From Streptomyces malachitofuscus (lineage in GTDB: Bacteria > Actinomycetota > Actinomycetes > Streptomycetales > Streptomycetaceae), in the NCBI RefSeq assembly GCF_014650055.1, contig NZ_BMUF01000007.1, positions 372,001 to 436,000 on the forward strand: 64,000 bases of DNA, read 5' to 3'. The notes beneath the pieces are model-generated. The model had not been told where the DNA came from. It ran no database searches and saw only the letters and a program-made list of their open reading frames with translations. The first letter of the stretch is position 1, and every line of letters begins with the position of its first letter. Position numbers and translations under genes: made by a program. This document shows, in pieces, positions 1 through 8,506 of this stretch.

Positions 1-758
1 TCGAACGGGTACGCGTAGTCGAACTTCTCCTGGAACCACTCGAAGCCCTGCCGCGTGACGTCGAAGATCGCGTCGGCGTCGAGGAACTCGGCGAGCGAGG
101 GCCGGCAGTAGAGGCCGAGCGGCACGGACTGGCCGTCCTTCTCGTACACGCTGTGGACGGAGTGGTACGGGCCGACGATCAGCGCCGTGATGTACGACGA
201 GATGCGCGGCGTCGGCTCGAAGACCCAGACGTTGTCCCGCGGTTCGGGCGTGGGCGAGTTGGAGACGACCGTCCAGCCCTCCGGCGCCTTCACGGTGAAC
301 TGGAAGGTCGCCTTCAGGTCGGGCTGCTCGAAGCTCGCGAAGACGCGGCGGGCGTCCGGCACCTCGAACTGGGTGTACAGGTACGCCTGGTCGTCGACCG
401 GGTCGACGAAGCGGTGCAGACCCTCACCCGTGTTGGTGTAGGCGCAGTCGGCCTCCACGCGGAGGACGTTGCGGCCCCTCAGCAGGCCCGGCAGGGCGAT
501 ACGGGAGTCCGCGAAGACCTCGGCGGGGTCGAGGGAGTCACCGTTGAGGGTCACCTCGTGCACGGCCGGAGCGACCAGGTCGATGAAGGACTCCGCGCCG
601 TCGCCGTCCTCGGCGACGTCGAAGCGCACCGTGGTCACGGACCGGTAGGTGCCGCCCTCCTGAGCGCCGGAGAGATCGAGATCGATCTCGTACGAGTCAA
701 CGGTCAGCAGCTTCGCCCGCTGCTGCGCCTCTTCGCGAGTCAGGTTTGTGCCAGGCAC
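1..758 (-). CDS. pepN: Aminopeptidase N (M1 family), N-terminal part, cut by window edge
   Basis: This is the N-terminal ~252 residues of an M1 zinc aminopeptidase; the catalytic GAMEN and HExxH motifs would lie beyond the left edge. The protein opens MPGTNLTREEAQQRAKLL and contains the conserved M1 N-domain blocks GEGLHRFVDP, YTQFE, RRVFASFEQPDLKA and ISSYITA. These align closely with the complete paralogue at 11148-13730. The start is a GTG at 758 with GAGGAG about 8 nt upstream on the minus strand. M1 enzymes release N-terminal residues from peptides in the cytoplasm. It is partial only because of the window edge; I see no frameshift. Confidence 0.93.
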   Translation of the reverse strand, partial: MPGTNLTREEAQQRAKLLTVDSYEIDLDLSGAQEGGTYRSVTTVRFDVAEDGDGAESFIDLVAPAVHEVTLNGDSLDPAEVFADSRIALPGLLRGRNVLRVEADCAYTNTGEGLHRFVDPVDDQAYLYTQFEVPDARRVFASFEQPDLKATFQFTVKAPEGWTVVSNSPTPEPRDNVWVFEPTPRISSYITALIVGPYHSVHSVYEKDGQSVPLGLYCRPSLAEFLDADAIFDVTRQGFEWFQEKFDYAYPF

Positions 759-933
759 GCGGTCATCTCCTCGTTATGTGTGGGTTGCGTCATCCTTCCA
801 CGCGAGATCGGGATCGGGCGATGACGGAGCCGGACCATGGGGATACCCCTGTGTCGGAGCCGGCGGAAGGGGCTGTGCTATGGCGTCCGAATTCCGCCGG
901 TGATGTGCACCGGCAGGGACGAGTCTGGACGGC

Positions 934-1428
934 ATGACGAACCGGACAACGAACCAGACGTTCACCGCCCATGCCGTTCCCGCGCCGGTCGTGAAGGAAC
1001 TGCTGGTCACGGACGACGCGGGCCGCGCGGCCGTCCCGTTCACCGACGACGAGGGCGGTGCCCCGCTCCGCTGCTGCCTGCGGCGCAGCCGCCCCGGCGA
1101 GCGGCTCGCCCTCGTGTCGTACGCGCCCCTGCGCCGCTGGGCGGCGGCCACGGGCGTGGACCCGGGCGCGTACGACGAGCAGGGACCCGTCTTCCTCCAC
1201 GCGGCGGAGTGCGCGGGGCCCGCGGGCGGAGACCTCCCCTTCACCCACGCCCACCGCACCCTGCGCCGCTACTCCGCCGACGGCCGCATCGTGGGCGGAC
1301 GGCTCGTGGCGGCGCCGGAGGACTTCGCACCGGCCCTCGGCGAGGCGTTCGCCGACCCCGGGGTGGCGCTGGTGCACGTCCGGGCCGTCGAGCACGGCTG
1401 CTTCCTGTACGAGGTCAGGCGGGGCTGA
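934..1428 (+). CDS. DUF1203 family protein
   Basis: A 164-aa soluble protein with no signal peptide or membrane segment. The sequence pattern (N-terminal VKELLVTDD, central LRCCLRRSRPGERLALVSY, GPVFLHAAEC, then RRYSADGRIVGGR and a C-terminal VHVRAVEHGCFLYEV) is that of the DUF1203 family, whose function is not known. It stands alone, divergent from pepN, and ends just before a bidirectional hairpin facing asd. The ATG at 934 follows a weak GGGACGAG Shine-Dalgarno sequence. The family assignment rests on pattern recognition. Confidence 0.8.
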   Translation: MTNRTTNQTFTAHAVPAPVVKELLVTDDAGRAAVPFTDDEGGAPLRCCLRRSRPGERLALVSYAPLRRWAAATGVDPGAYDEQGPVFLHAAECAGPAGGDLPFTHAHRTLRRYSADGRIVGGRLVAAPEDFAPALGEAFADPGVALVHVRAVEHGCFLYEVRRG

Positions 1429-1461
1429 CCGCCGTCGCCCGGACGGCGGGACGAAGAAGCA

Positions 1462-1490
1462 GCGGGCGGCCCCGGTCCGGGGCCGCCCGC
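1462..1490. terminator. Bidirectional hairpin between DUF1203 gene and asd
   Basis: A 14-bp GC stem (GCGGGCGGCCCCGG paired with its complement at 1477-1490) around a one-base apex lies in the 80 bp between two convergent genes. There is no long T run, as is common for Streptomyces terminators. Confidence 0.7.
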
Positions 1491-1510
1491 CGCTCACGTC
1501 GTCGTCGGCG

Positions 1511-2542
1511 TCAGCCGCGCAGCTCCTGCGCCACCAGCTCCGCGATCTGCACGGCGTTCAGCGCCGCGCCCTTGCGGAGGTTGTCGTTGGAGACGAACAG
1601 CGCCAGGCCGTTGTCCACCGTCTCGTCGGGGCGGATGCGGCCGACGTACGACGGGTCCTGGCCGGCCGCCTGGAGCGGCGTGGGGATGTCGGTGAGGACG
1701 ACACCGGGGGCGTCCGCGAGCAGCTCGGTCGCGCGCTCGACGCTGATCGGGCGGGCGAAACGGGCGTTGATCTGCAGCGAGTGGCCGGAGAAGACCGGGA
1801 CGCGCACACAGGTGCCGGAGACCTTGAGCGCGGGGATCTCCAGGATCTTGCGGGACTCGTTGCGCAGCTTCTGCTCCTCGTCGGTCTCGTTCAGACCGTC
1901 GTCGACGAGGTTGCCGGCGAGAGGCAGCACGTTGAAGGCGATGGGGCGCTTGTAGACGCCGGGCTCGGGGAAGTCGACCGCCGCGCCGTCGTGGGTCAGC
2001 TTGTCGGCCTCGTCGACCACCTTCTGGGTCTGGCCGTGCAGCTCCGCGACGCCCGCGAGACCGGAGCCGGACACCGCCTGGTAGGTGGCGACGACCAGGG
2101 CCTCCAGGCCCGCCTCCGCGTGCAGCGGACGCAGCACCGGCATCGCGGCCATCGTGGTGCAGTTCGGGTTGGCGATGATGCCCTTGGGGCGGTTCGCGAT
2201 GGCGTGCGGGTTGACCTCGGAGACGACGAGGGGGACCTCGGGGTCCTTGCGCCAGGCGGAGGAGTTGTCGATCACCACGGCGCCCTGCCCGGCGACCTTC
2301 TCGGCCAGCGCCTTCGAGGTCGCGCCGCCCGCGGAGAACAGCACGATGTCCAGGCCGGTGTAGTCGGCGGTGGACGCGTCCTCCACCGTCACGCCGTCCA
2401 GCTCGGTGCCGGCCGAACGGGCCGAGGCGAACAGGCGCAGCTCCGTGACCGGGCCAAGGGAATTGGATGCAGCCCGCTCCTTGAGGATCCTGCGCATGAC
2501 CGTGCCCACCTGACCGGTGGCTCCGACGATTCCGACCCTCAC
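1511..2542 (-). CDS. asd: Aspartate-semialdehyde dehydrogenase
   Basis: A 343-aa enzyme that makes L-aspartate-4-semialdehyde from aspartyl phosphate with NADPH, the branch point to lysine/diaminopimelate, threonine and methionine. It begins MRVGIVGATGQVG, the Rossmann NADP-binding loop. The catalytic Cys lies in NPNCTT (about residue 130), and the substrate-binding stretch SGTCVRVPVFSGHS with the conserved His is near residue 245-260. Length and motifs are standard. There is no aspartokinase gene beside it, so this is a stand-alone asd; some streptomycetes carry a second copy next to ask. The start is the ATG at 2542. Confidence 0.96.
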   Translation of the reverse strand: MRVGIVGATGQVGTVMRRILKERAASNSLGPVTELRLFASARSAGTELDGVTVEDASTADYTGLDIVLFSAGGATSKALAEKVAGQGAVVIDNSSAWRKDPEVPLVVSEVNPHAIANRPKGIIANPNCTTMAAMPVLRPLHAEAGLEALVVATYQAVSGSGLAGVAELHGQTQKVVDEADKLTHDGAAVDFPEPGVYKRPIAFNVLPLAGNLVDDGLNETDEEQKLRNESRKILEIPALKVSGTCVRVPVFSGHSLQINARFARPISVERATELLADAPGVVLTDIPTPLQAAGQDPSYVGRIRPDETVDNGLALFVSNDNLRKGAALNAVQIAELVAQELRG

Positions 2543-2876
2543 GGCGACTCCCTACTGCGTCCTGATTCGTACCTGATGTGCCTGGCCGAGGCTCTTCCAT
2601 GATGCGGCCGACCACGGCCCGCCTGTCCAATTCTTTGCCGCTTTGCCCGCCCACTGGGACGGCAGGGCGGTGCGCGCGGGTTGCGGACCTTCGGCCGTCA
2701 CCCCGCTGAGCTGCAGGAATTCAGCCCATGGGGGGCGTGGACCGCAAGGTCCCCTGCCCGGTCCGCCCTCGCCCACACGGAGATGTGATGTACGCCTCGG
2801 CGGCATCCGGAAAAGTCGCGTGAACGTTCCGGGCGGGAGCGGCGTCGTAGGAGAAACAGCGTGAGGGGGGTGGCCA
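2543..2876. other. 334-bp divergent intergenic region between asd and the sigma factor
   Basis: No convincing gene is present. It must hold the asd promoter (leftward) and the sigma-gene promoter (rightward). The only site I can propose is the ECF-like promoter at 2821-2849, annotated separately. Confidence 0.6.
2821..2849 (+). promoter_or_regulatory. Candidate ECF-type promoter of the sigma-factor gene
   Basis: TGAACGTT (2821-2828) is followed 14 nt later by CGTCGTA (2843-2849). This resembles the GAAC-type -35 and CGTC-type -10 elements of ECF promoters and ends 27 nt before the GTG start. Autoregulation is common for ECF sigma genes. The site was read by eye and not scored. Confidence 0.35.
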
Positions 2877-3410
2877 GTGCTGCGCGGAAGGGCCCGGCGC
2901 GGCCGGGGGTCGCACGTCGCCGACGACGACCCGCTGGACGCGGCGCAGGAACGCCGGGTGCGGGCGGTGCTCGCACTGGGCGGGGTGCCGCAGGCGGACC
3001 TGCCGGACGGGGTGCAGCAGGTCCGTCTGCGGCTGCTGGAGCGTGCCGCGAGCGGCCGGGAGGCGCCGCGGGACGTCTCGGCGTGGGCGGCGGTCGTCGC
3101 CTCCAACCTCGCCATGGACTGGCACCGGGCCAAACGCCGCCAGGAGCGGCTCGGGGAGCGGCTGGCCGCGCTGCGGCCGGCGGAGGCGACCTCCGGCGAG
3201 GAGACCAGCCTGCTCTCCCTGGCCGTCGCCCGGGGCCTGGACCAGCTGCCCGACGCGCAGCGGCAGGTCGTGGTGCTGCGGTTCTACGCCGACCTGCCGG
3301 TGCGTTCCATAGCCGATCAGCTCGGCGTTCCGGAGGGCACGGTCAAGAGCAGGCTGCACACGGCGGTGCGTGCGCTGCGCGCCCGCCTGCACGATGACGA
3401 GGTGGTGTGA
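2877..3410 (+). CDS. ECF-family RNA polymerase sigma factor
   Basis: A 177-aa sigma-70 family protein with only the two ECF domains. Region 2 covers about residues 25-95 (VQQVRLRLLERA and DVSAWAAVVASNLAMDWHRAKRRQE, the -10 recognition part). Region 4 covers about residues 120-172 (LPDAQRQVVVLRFYADLPVRSIAD, then the HTH helix GVPEGTVKSRLHTAVRALRARL, which reads the -35). The GTG start has a strong G-rich Shine-Dalgarno at 2865-2870. One base separates its stop from the next gene, a membrane protein, so the two are co-transcribed. That arrangement suggests the partner controls the sigma factor, but the partner has no recognised anti-sigma fold. The stimulus is unknown. Confidence 0.9.
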   Translation: MLRGRARRGRGSHVADDDPLDAAQERRVRAVLALGGVPQADLPDGVQQVRLRLLERAASGREAPRDVSAWAAVVASNLAMDWHRAKRRQERLGERLAALRPAEATSGEETSLLSLAVARGLDQLPDAQRQVVVLRFYADLPVRSIADQLGVPEGTVKSRLHTAVRALRARLHDDEVV

Positions 3411-3411
3411 C

Positions 3412-4887
3412 ATGACCGCCCACGACGAGGCCGAGTACGACGGCATGGACGCTCTGATGGCCGCCCTCCTCGACGAGCCGCTGCCGGAGGAGGCCCGGCG
3501 GGACCCGGCGTTCCTGGCCGGGCACGCGGCGGCCGTCGCCGATCTCGCGCTCCTCCGCGAACAGCTGACGGCGATCGGCGACGCCCTCGCCGGCCCGGGG
3601 GACGCCGCTCCCTCGGGGCGACACACGGCCGCTCACCCCGGGAAGCGGCCGGCCACCGACCCCGGACCGGCCCGCACCACGGGGCCACACCCGCCAGCCA
3701 CCCCGGAACCCGAGAACCCGACGACGTCCCCCGTCCCGCTGAGCCCCCCGCCTGCCCGCCCCGGGACGGGACAGGAGCCCGGCGCAGTCCCCCAGCCCGC
3801 CGCCGACCCGGGCCCCGGCACGCCACCGGGCCCCCGGGGCGGGCCGGAGACGGCCGGTGAGGGGCTTGAGCCGGTCGTGGGGCAGGGTGCCGGGGCGATG
3901 CCGGGCCTTCGGGGCGGCGTGGAGCCGGGGGATGTGCCGGGGGCCGGGGAGGGTCCGCAGGCCGGTGAGGGGCTCGGGCCGGTCGTGGGGCAGGGTGCCG
4001 GGGCGATGCCGGGCCTTCGGGGCGGCGTGGAGCCGGGGGATGTGCCGGGGGCCGGGGAGGGTCCGCAGGCCGGTGAGGGGCTCGGGCCGGTCGTGGGGCA
4101 GGGTGCCGGGGCGATGCCGGGCCTTCGGGGCGGCGTGGAGCCGGGGGATGTGCCGGGGGCCGGGGAGGGTCCGCAGGCCGGTGAGGGGCTCGCGCCGGTC
4201 GTGGCGCAGGGTGCCGGGGCGGCGCCGGGCCTCCGGGGCGGCGCGGAGCCGGGGGCCGGCGACGGTCCGCAGGCCGGTGAGGGGCTCGCGCCTCTCGTGG
4301 GGCGGAGCCCCGGAACCTCGCCCGGTCCCCGGGTCGGGCCGGGGAGCCGGCGGCGTGTGGGTGGCCACCGGTCCCGTGGGCCCGGGCCGTACCGGGCGCG
4401 GCGTCGGGGTGGGAAGGCCGTCCTCGGAGGGCTGGTCGCCGCTGCCGCCGCCGGGTTCGTTCTCGGCATGGGCTGGCTCGTGTCGCAGGGTGGGGTCGGC
4501 GGCGCGGAGGACTCGGCGGGGCGCAAGGCCGCCGCCGACTCCAAGGAGGGGGGCGGTGTCGCCTTCGGCGGCCCCGGCTACCTCGCGTGCGCGGGTCTCG
4601 TCGCCGAGGGATCGGTGGCGGCGGTGGACCAGGTGCCGGGGGCGCCCGCCGGCACGGAGCGCGTCACCGTGCGGGTGAGCCGGTACTACAAGGGCGAAGG
4701 GGAGGTCACGTTCCTCCAGGACGTCGTCGAGGCGACCCCGCTGAGCCCGGGCGACCGCGTACTGGTCGGCATGCCCCTCGACGGCGACCGCCCCGACGCG
4801 GTGATCGTCGGCGAGGCGGAGATCGCCCGGGAGCGGGCCCGGATCATCGCCTCGCTCCCCGCCTCACGCTCCCTGACCTGCGGCTGA
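3412..4887 (+). CDS. Sigma-linked single-pass membrane protein with 36-aa tandem repeats
   Basis: A 491-aa protein translated from the ATG at 3412, one base after the sigma-factor stop. Residues 1-65 are an acidic helical domain (DGMDALMAALLDEPLPEEARRDP) of the kind that could contact the sigma factor. Residues ~65-145 are Pro/Ala-rich. Residues ~148-290 are four near-identical 32-36-aa Gly/Pro-rich repeats. A basic stretch is followed by one transmembrane helix (about 342-366, VLGGLVAAAAAGFVLGMGWLV). The ~110-residue exported C-terminal domain (FGGPGYLACAGLVAEG to the end) has the pattern VTVRVSRYYKG and GDRVLVGMP. The topology suits a membrane-anchored sigma regulator or sensor. No ZAS (HxxxCxxC) motif is visible, so that role is inference from position only. 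Confidence 0.85.
   Translation: MTAHDEAEYDGMDALMAALLDEPLPEEARRDPAFLAGHAAAVADLALLREQLTAIGDALAGPGDAAPSGRHTAAHPGKRPATDPGPARTTGPHPPATPEPENPTTSPVPLSPPPARPGTGQEPGAVPQPAADPGPGTPPGPRGGPETAGEGLEPVVGQGAGAMPGLRGGVEPGDVPGAGEGPQAGEGLGPVVGQGAGAMPGLRGGVEPGDVPGAGEGPQAGEGLGPVVGQGAGAMPGLRGGVEPGDVPGAGEGPQAGEGLAPVVAQGAGAAPGLRGGAEPGAGDGPQAGEGLAPLVGRSPGTSPGPRVGPGSRRRVGGHRSRGPGPYRARRRGGKAVLGGLVAAAAAGFVLGMGWLVSQGGVGGAEDSAGRKAAADSKEGGGVAFGGPGYLACAGLVAEGSVAAVDQVPGAPAGTERVTVRVSRYYKGEGEVTFLQDVVEATPLSPGDRVLVGMPLDGDRPDAVIVGEAEIARERARIIASLPASRSLTCG
3853..4272 (+). repeat. 108-bp in-frame tandem repeat array
   Basis: Units start at 3853, 3961, 4069 and 4177, each with GCCGGTGAGGGGCT. The first three are 108 bp and nearly identical; the fourth is 96 bp and diverged. 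A fifth partial unit starts at 4273. Every unit length is a multiple of 3, so the frame is kept. The encoded unit runs from AGEGLGPVVGQGAGAMPGL to EGPQ. Confidence 0.95.
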
Positions 4888-4910
4888 GGGGGACGGCCGA
4901 GGGACGGCGA

Positions 4911-4942
4911 AGGGGCGGGCGCCCGTACGGACGCCCGCCCCT
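4911..4942. terminator. Bidirectional hairpin between the repeat protein and the subtilase
   Basis: AGGGGCGGGCG (4911-4921) pairs with CGCCCGCCCCT (4932-4942) around a 10-nt loop. It lies between two convergent genes and serves both. Confidence 0.75.
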
Positions 4943-4960
4943 GACGTGTCGGCCGGCCCG

Positions 4961-7900
4961 TTACGGGACGACCTTCTCGATCGCCACGTTGCCGACGCCC
5001 GCGACCGTGCCGCGCGCGTTCACCAGCTGCACGCGCCCGAAGAACGCCCGTCCCTCGGGAGCCGCCGCCGCGACGGTGACGTCGCCGGAGACGGTGGCCG
5101 AGTCGCCCGTGCCGAGCTTCACCGGCGCGGAACCGTCGACGCCGACGGAACCGAGCGAGGCGGCGAAGAACACGTCCAGGTAGTCGTAGTCCGTGGAACC
5201 GGCCGGGACCGAGTAGCCCACGACCTCGACGGTGTACTCACCGGCCGCCGGGGAGGCGATGGACACCGACTCCTCCGAGTCGCCGTCCGCGGACTGGGCG
5301 ACCTCGTTGCCGTCCTTGTCGTAGACCGTCAGGTCCAGGTCGGCGGAGGCGTCCGAGACGTTGCCGATGGCCACGTCGAGGGACGCGGCACCCTCGGGCA
5401 CCTCGACCTTCGTCGTGTGCGTCTCACCCGTGCGGATCGCCGGGCGGTCGGTCTTGGACGAGCCGAGCGGCCCGCCGACCAGCTTGCCCTCCAGCGCCGC
5501 GAGCTCGTTCGTCACCTTCCACGAGACGGCGGCCGGCGTGCCGACCTTCGCCTCTGGCACGGTCACGGTCTCCGGGTCGAAGGCCGCGCCGAGCACGGCG
5601 ACGTCCAGCTTGTACGGGTTGTCGAGCAGCGGCGACGTGCGGCGCGACTCGACCTCGATCTCCCAGACACCCGGCTGCGGGTCCGCGTACGAACGCACGT
5701 CGGGGCGGCAGGTGTTGGCCGGGTTGTCGTAGTTCGGGTAGCAGTTGATCGTCGACGTCGGGTCGGCCGGGACGCCGTACGGGTGAATGGCGATGAACCG
5801 GGTCTGGCTCTTGCCCTTCAGCCCGCTCATCGCGATCTCCAGCGTCCTCGCGCCCTCGGGCACGGTGACGAAGTAGGAGGTCGTGCTGTTGCGCTGGGCC
5901 GTGCCCGAGGCGGAGAACGTGTGCTCCAGCGGCGCGGAGACCACCACGGTGGTGAGGATCTGCCGGTCGACACCCTCCGTGCGCGGGTCGTCGACCTCCA
6001 GGATCGCGCTCTTGATGCCGGCCGAGCCGGGCGCGGCCTGCACCTTGACGGTCACCGGCTCGTTCAGCGGCAGCCGGATGTCGTCGTCGCCGAGGATCCG
6101 GAAGGTGCGGCCCTCGTTGTTCTCGATGTCGAGCTCGTGACGGATCGCGCGGTCCGGTCCGGACGTACGGGTGATCGTGATGTCGTACGTCTTCTTCTTG
6201 CCCGCCTTCAGGCCGCCCTCGCGGTCGTAGAGGCCGGTGCCGAAGCCGGGGGTCTTCAGGAACTGGTCGATCGCGGTGTCGACCGGCGCCTTCACCGTGT
6301 ACTGGTGCGCGGTGGCGTCGTCACGGATGGCGTCCCAGGCGTCCTCGATGTCGATGAGGCCGGCGCCCTCCTCGTAGGCCTGCACACCGCGGATGTGCTC
6401 GGCGGTGGAGGTGAGGGCGGTGCGCAGCTTCGCCGGGGTGAGGTCGATGCGCTTCTGCTTCGCGGCGGACAGCAGCAGCGCGGAGGCTCCGGCGGCCTGC
6501 GGAGAGGCCATCGAGGTGCCCTGCAGCATGCCGTAGCCGGCCGGGAGGTCGTAGCCGGCCTCGGCGACCGGGGCGCCCGGCAGCCAGGTCTGGATGGTGT
6601 TGATCGCCGCGCCGGGCGCGACCAGCGTCGGCGTGAAGCCGCCGTCCTCACGCGGGCCGCGCGAGGAGAAGGGCATCATGTCGTACTTGGTGCGCACCTC
6701 CGAGCCGTAGTTGGCGGCCCAGGTCTCGCGGGAGACGGACGCGCCGACGGAGATGACCTTGTCGGCGAGGCTGGGGTCGCCGATGGTGTTGGCGCCGGGG
6801 CCGGAGTTGCCCGCGGAGATCACCAGCTGGACGCCGTAGGTGTCGATCAGGCGGTTGTAGAGCTCCACGCGGGCGTTGTTGCCGTCGTTGAGCGCCGGCA
6901 GACCGCCGATGGACATGTTGACGATGTCGACGCCGCGCTTGGTGACGAGGTCGATCATGCCCTCGGTGAGCGCGACGTTGGTGCAGCCGCCGGACCAGGT
7001 GCAGGCGCGGGAGGAGACCAGCTTGGCGCCGGGGGCGGCGCCGTCCATCCGCCCGCCGAACAGGCCGTTGGCGGCGGTGATGCCGGCGACGTGGGAGCCG
7101 TGCGACCCCTCGATGACACCGATGTTGACGAAGTCGGCCTTCTTGCCGACCCAGTCACCGCCGTAGGGGTCCATCGGGACGTCCTTGCGGATCTCCACGA
7201 CGAACGGCTGGCGCTCGACGACGTCGGTCTTCGGGTCGTCGGTGCCGAAGTACCCGATCTGGAAGCCGTCCTTGTACGGCTTCATCGGGGTGTCGTCGCC
7301 GAAGTCCTGGTTGTTGTTCAGGTCGACGCGCACCGTGCCGGCGGCGGCGTCGTAGAGCACGCCCCAGGAGTCGGTGGTGTCGCCGTCGCGGTTGGCGTCA
7401 CCGGCCGCGTCGCCGCCGGTGGTGTACGACTCCAGGAAGGTGCTGACCTGGTAGGAACCCTCCGGTGCCGTCCAGGTCGTGCCGCCGTAGGTGAAGGTCG
7501 GTCCGGAGACGGAGGAGACCATCGGACGCCAGGTCCGGTCGTTGTCGACGATCGGGTCGGTCGCCGTCACCCAGTCGACGATCTTGCGCTCGCCCGTGGT
7601 GGTCTTCTGCAGCGCCGGGTGGCCGAGGTCCACGCCGGAGTCGAGGATGCCGATGGTGACGCCGCGGCCGTCCGCCTTCGGGTTGTCCTCGACGAACTCG
7701 ACGGCGCCGGTCTCGAAGGACGGGTTGTACGGGTTCTTCGCGGGGGTCCGCCGGTCGGGACCGCTGTAGGTCCGGCCGCTGTGTCCGCGGTCCTTGCCCG
7801 CGGCGCGCTCGGTGGTGTCCGCGGCGGGCGTCGGGTCGTCCAGCGGGATCTCGTCGCGCAGGTCGACACCGTGCACGGAGGAGAGCTTGGTGGCGGCGGC

Positions 7901-8284
7901 GATCGCCGCGTCGGCCTTGCCGGTGGGGACGGTGGCGCGGACGTAGCCGAGCTTGTCGTCGGTCCGGCCGACCGAGCCGCCCTTGACGGCGTCCAGCTGC
8001 TCGGCGACCTGCTCGGTCTTTCCGGGCGCGGTGGCGATCATCATCGTGACGTGCTTGGCGCCGTCGGCCTTGGCCTCGGCGAGCAGGTCCGCGTCGTCCG
8101 CACCGAGCTTGTCGTCGGCGGACTTGACGTCGGCGTCGGCCGGCGCGGCGGGCGGCGTGTCGGCGGCGAGGGCCACCGGTACCGGCCCGGCCGCGGCGAG
8201 CGCGGCGACGAGGCCGGCGGCCACGGCTATGCGGGCCGCGCGTCTGGTCCCCGATATGGGGTCGCGCTGGGGGGTGTGGGTCAT
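4961..8284 (-). CDS. Secreted S8 family serine peptidase (subtilase), ~1100 aa
   Basis: An exported protease. The start at ATG 8284 is preferred over ATG 8290 because the only Shine-Dalgarno (AAGGG) lies 6 nt upstream of it. The N-terminus has basic residues (GTRRAARIA), a hydrophobic core and an ALA-AD cleavage site near residue 40. A propeptide-like region follows (~45-150). The subtilisin triad is complete: Asp in ILDSGVD (~215), His in GSHGSHVAGI (~398) and Ser in GTSMASPQ (~591), with the oxyanion Asn in AGNSGPG. About 500 further residues form beta-sandwich-like domains, including a possible pre-peptidase C-terminal domain (TGETHTTKVEVPEGAASLDV, LDLTVYDKDGNEVAQS). It is roughly three times the size of simple subtilisins. 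It is monocistronic and ends at a hairpin. Substrates are unknown; an extracellular nutritional role is likely. Confidence 0.95.
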   Translation of the reverse strand: MTHTPQRDPISGTRRAARIAVAAGLVAALAAAGPVPVALAADTPPAAPADADVKSADDKLGADDADLLAEAKADGAKHVTMMIATAPGKTEQVAEQLDAVKGGSVGRTDDKLGYVRATVPTGKADAAIAAATKLSSVHGVDLRDEIPLDDPTPAADTTERAAGKDRGHSGRTYSGPDRRTPAKNPYNPSFETGAVEFVEDNPKADGRGVTIGILDSGVDLGHPALQKTTTGERKIVDWVTATDPIVDNDRTWRPMVSSVSGPTFTYGGTTWTAPEGSYQVSTFLESYTTGGDAAGDANRDGDTTDSWGVLYDAAAGTVRVDLNNNQDFGDDTPMKPYKDGFQIGYFGTDDPKTDVVERQPFVVEIRKDVPMDPYGGDWVGKKADFVNIGVIEGSHGSHVAGITAANGLFGGRMDGAAPGAKLVSSRACTWSGGCTNVALTEGMIDLVTKRGVDIVNMSIGGLPALNDGNNARVELYNRLIDTYGVQLVISAGNSGPGANTIGDPSLADKVISVGASVSRETWAANYGSEVRTKYDMMPFSSRGPREDGGFTPTLVAPGAAINTIQTWLPGAPVAEAGYDLPAGYGMLQGTSMASPQAAGASALLLSAAKQKRIDLTPAKLRTALTSTAEHIRGVQAYEEGAGLIDIEDAWDAIRDDATAHQYTVKAPVDTAIDQFLKTPGFGTGLYDREGGLKAGKKKTYDITITRTSGPDRAIRHELDIENNEGRTFRILGDDDIRLPLNEPVTVKVQAAPGSAGIKSAILEVDDPRTEGVDRQILTTVVVSAPLEHTFSASGTAQRNSTTSYFVTVPEGARTLEIAMSGLKGKSQTRFIAIHPYGVPADPTSTINCYPNYDNPANTCRPDVRSYADPQPGVWEIEVESRRTSPLLDNPYKLDVAVLGAAFDPETVTVPEAKVGTPAAVSWKVTNELAALEGKLVGGPLGSSKTDRPAIRTGETHTTKVEVPEGAASLDVAIGNVSDASADLDLTVYDKDGNEVAQSADGDSEESVSIASPAAGEYTVEVVGYSVPAGSTDYDYLDVFFAASLGSVGVDGSAPVKLGTGDSATVSGDVTVAAAAPEGRAFFGRVQLVNARGTVAGVGNVAIEKVVP

Positions 8285-8506
8285 CGGCATCCCTTGTAAG
8301 TAAAGGAACGATCGGGAGCGACCGGAGCCGATCGACCCTGGCCGCGACGGTCCGGAACACGAGCCCGGACGATCGTTGAGCCTTACGCAAGGGGCGGATG
8401 TTTGGGGAGGGTTGGCCGAAACGAAATGGATGTGTGGGGAAAACCCCCGGTGTGCTTATGGGGAGATGGAGCCCGAAGCCGACAAGTCGCCCATGCGTAC
8501 GTAGGG

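Noticed and set aside
3853..4272. The regular 108-bp array as a CRISPR.
   Set aside because: Units are contiguous without spacers, in frame, and coding; no CRISPR array is present in the window.
3343..4368. Long open frames on the minus strand (e.g. 341 and 303 codons) across the repeat protein.
   Set aside because: They arise from the 108-bp repeat and GC skew; no Shine-Dalgarno, Pro/Arg-rich composition and no protein-like pattern.
4946..8299. A 1117-codon plus-strand frame opposite the subtilase.
   Set aside because: Antisense shadow of the subtilase, rich in Arg/Gly/Val/Asp, typical of GC-rich complementary frames. The minus-strand frame has signal peptide and catalytic triad.
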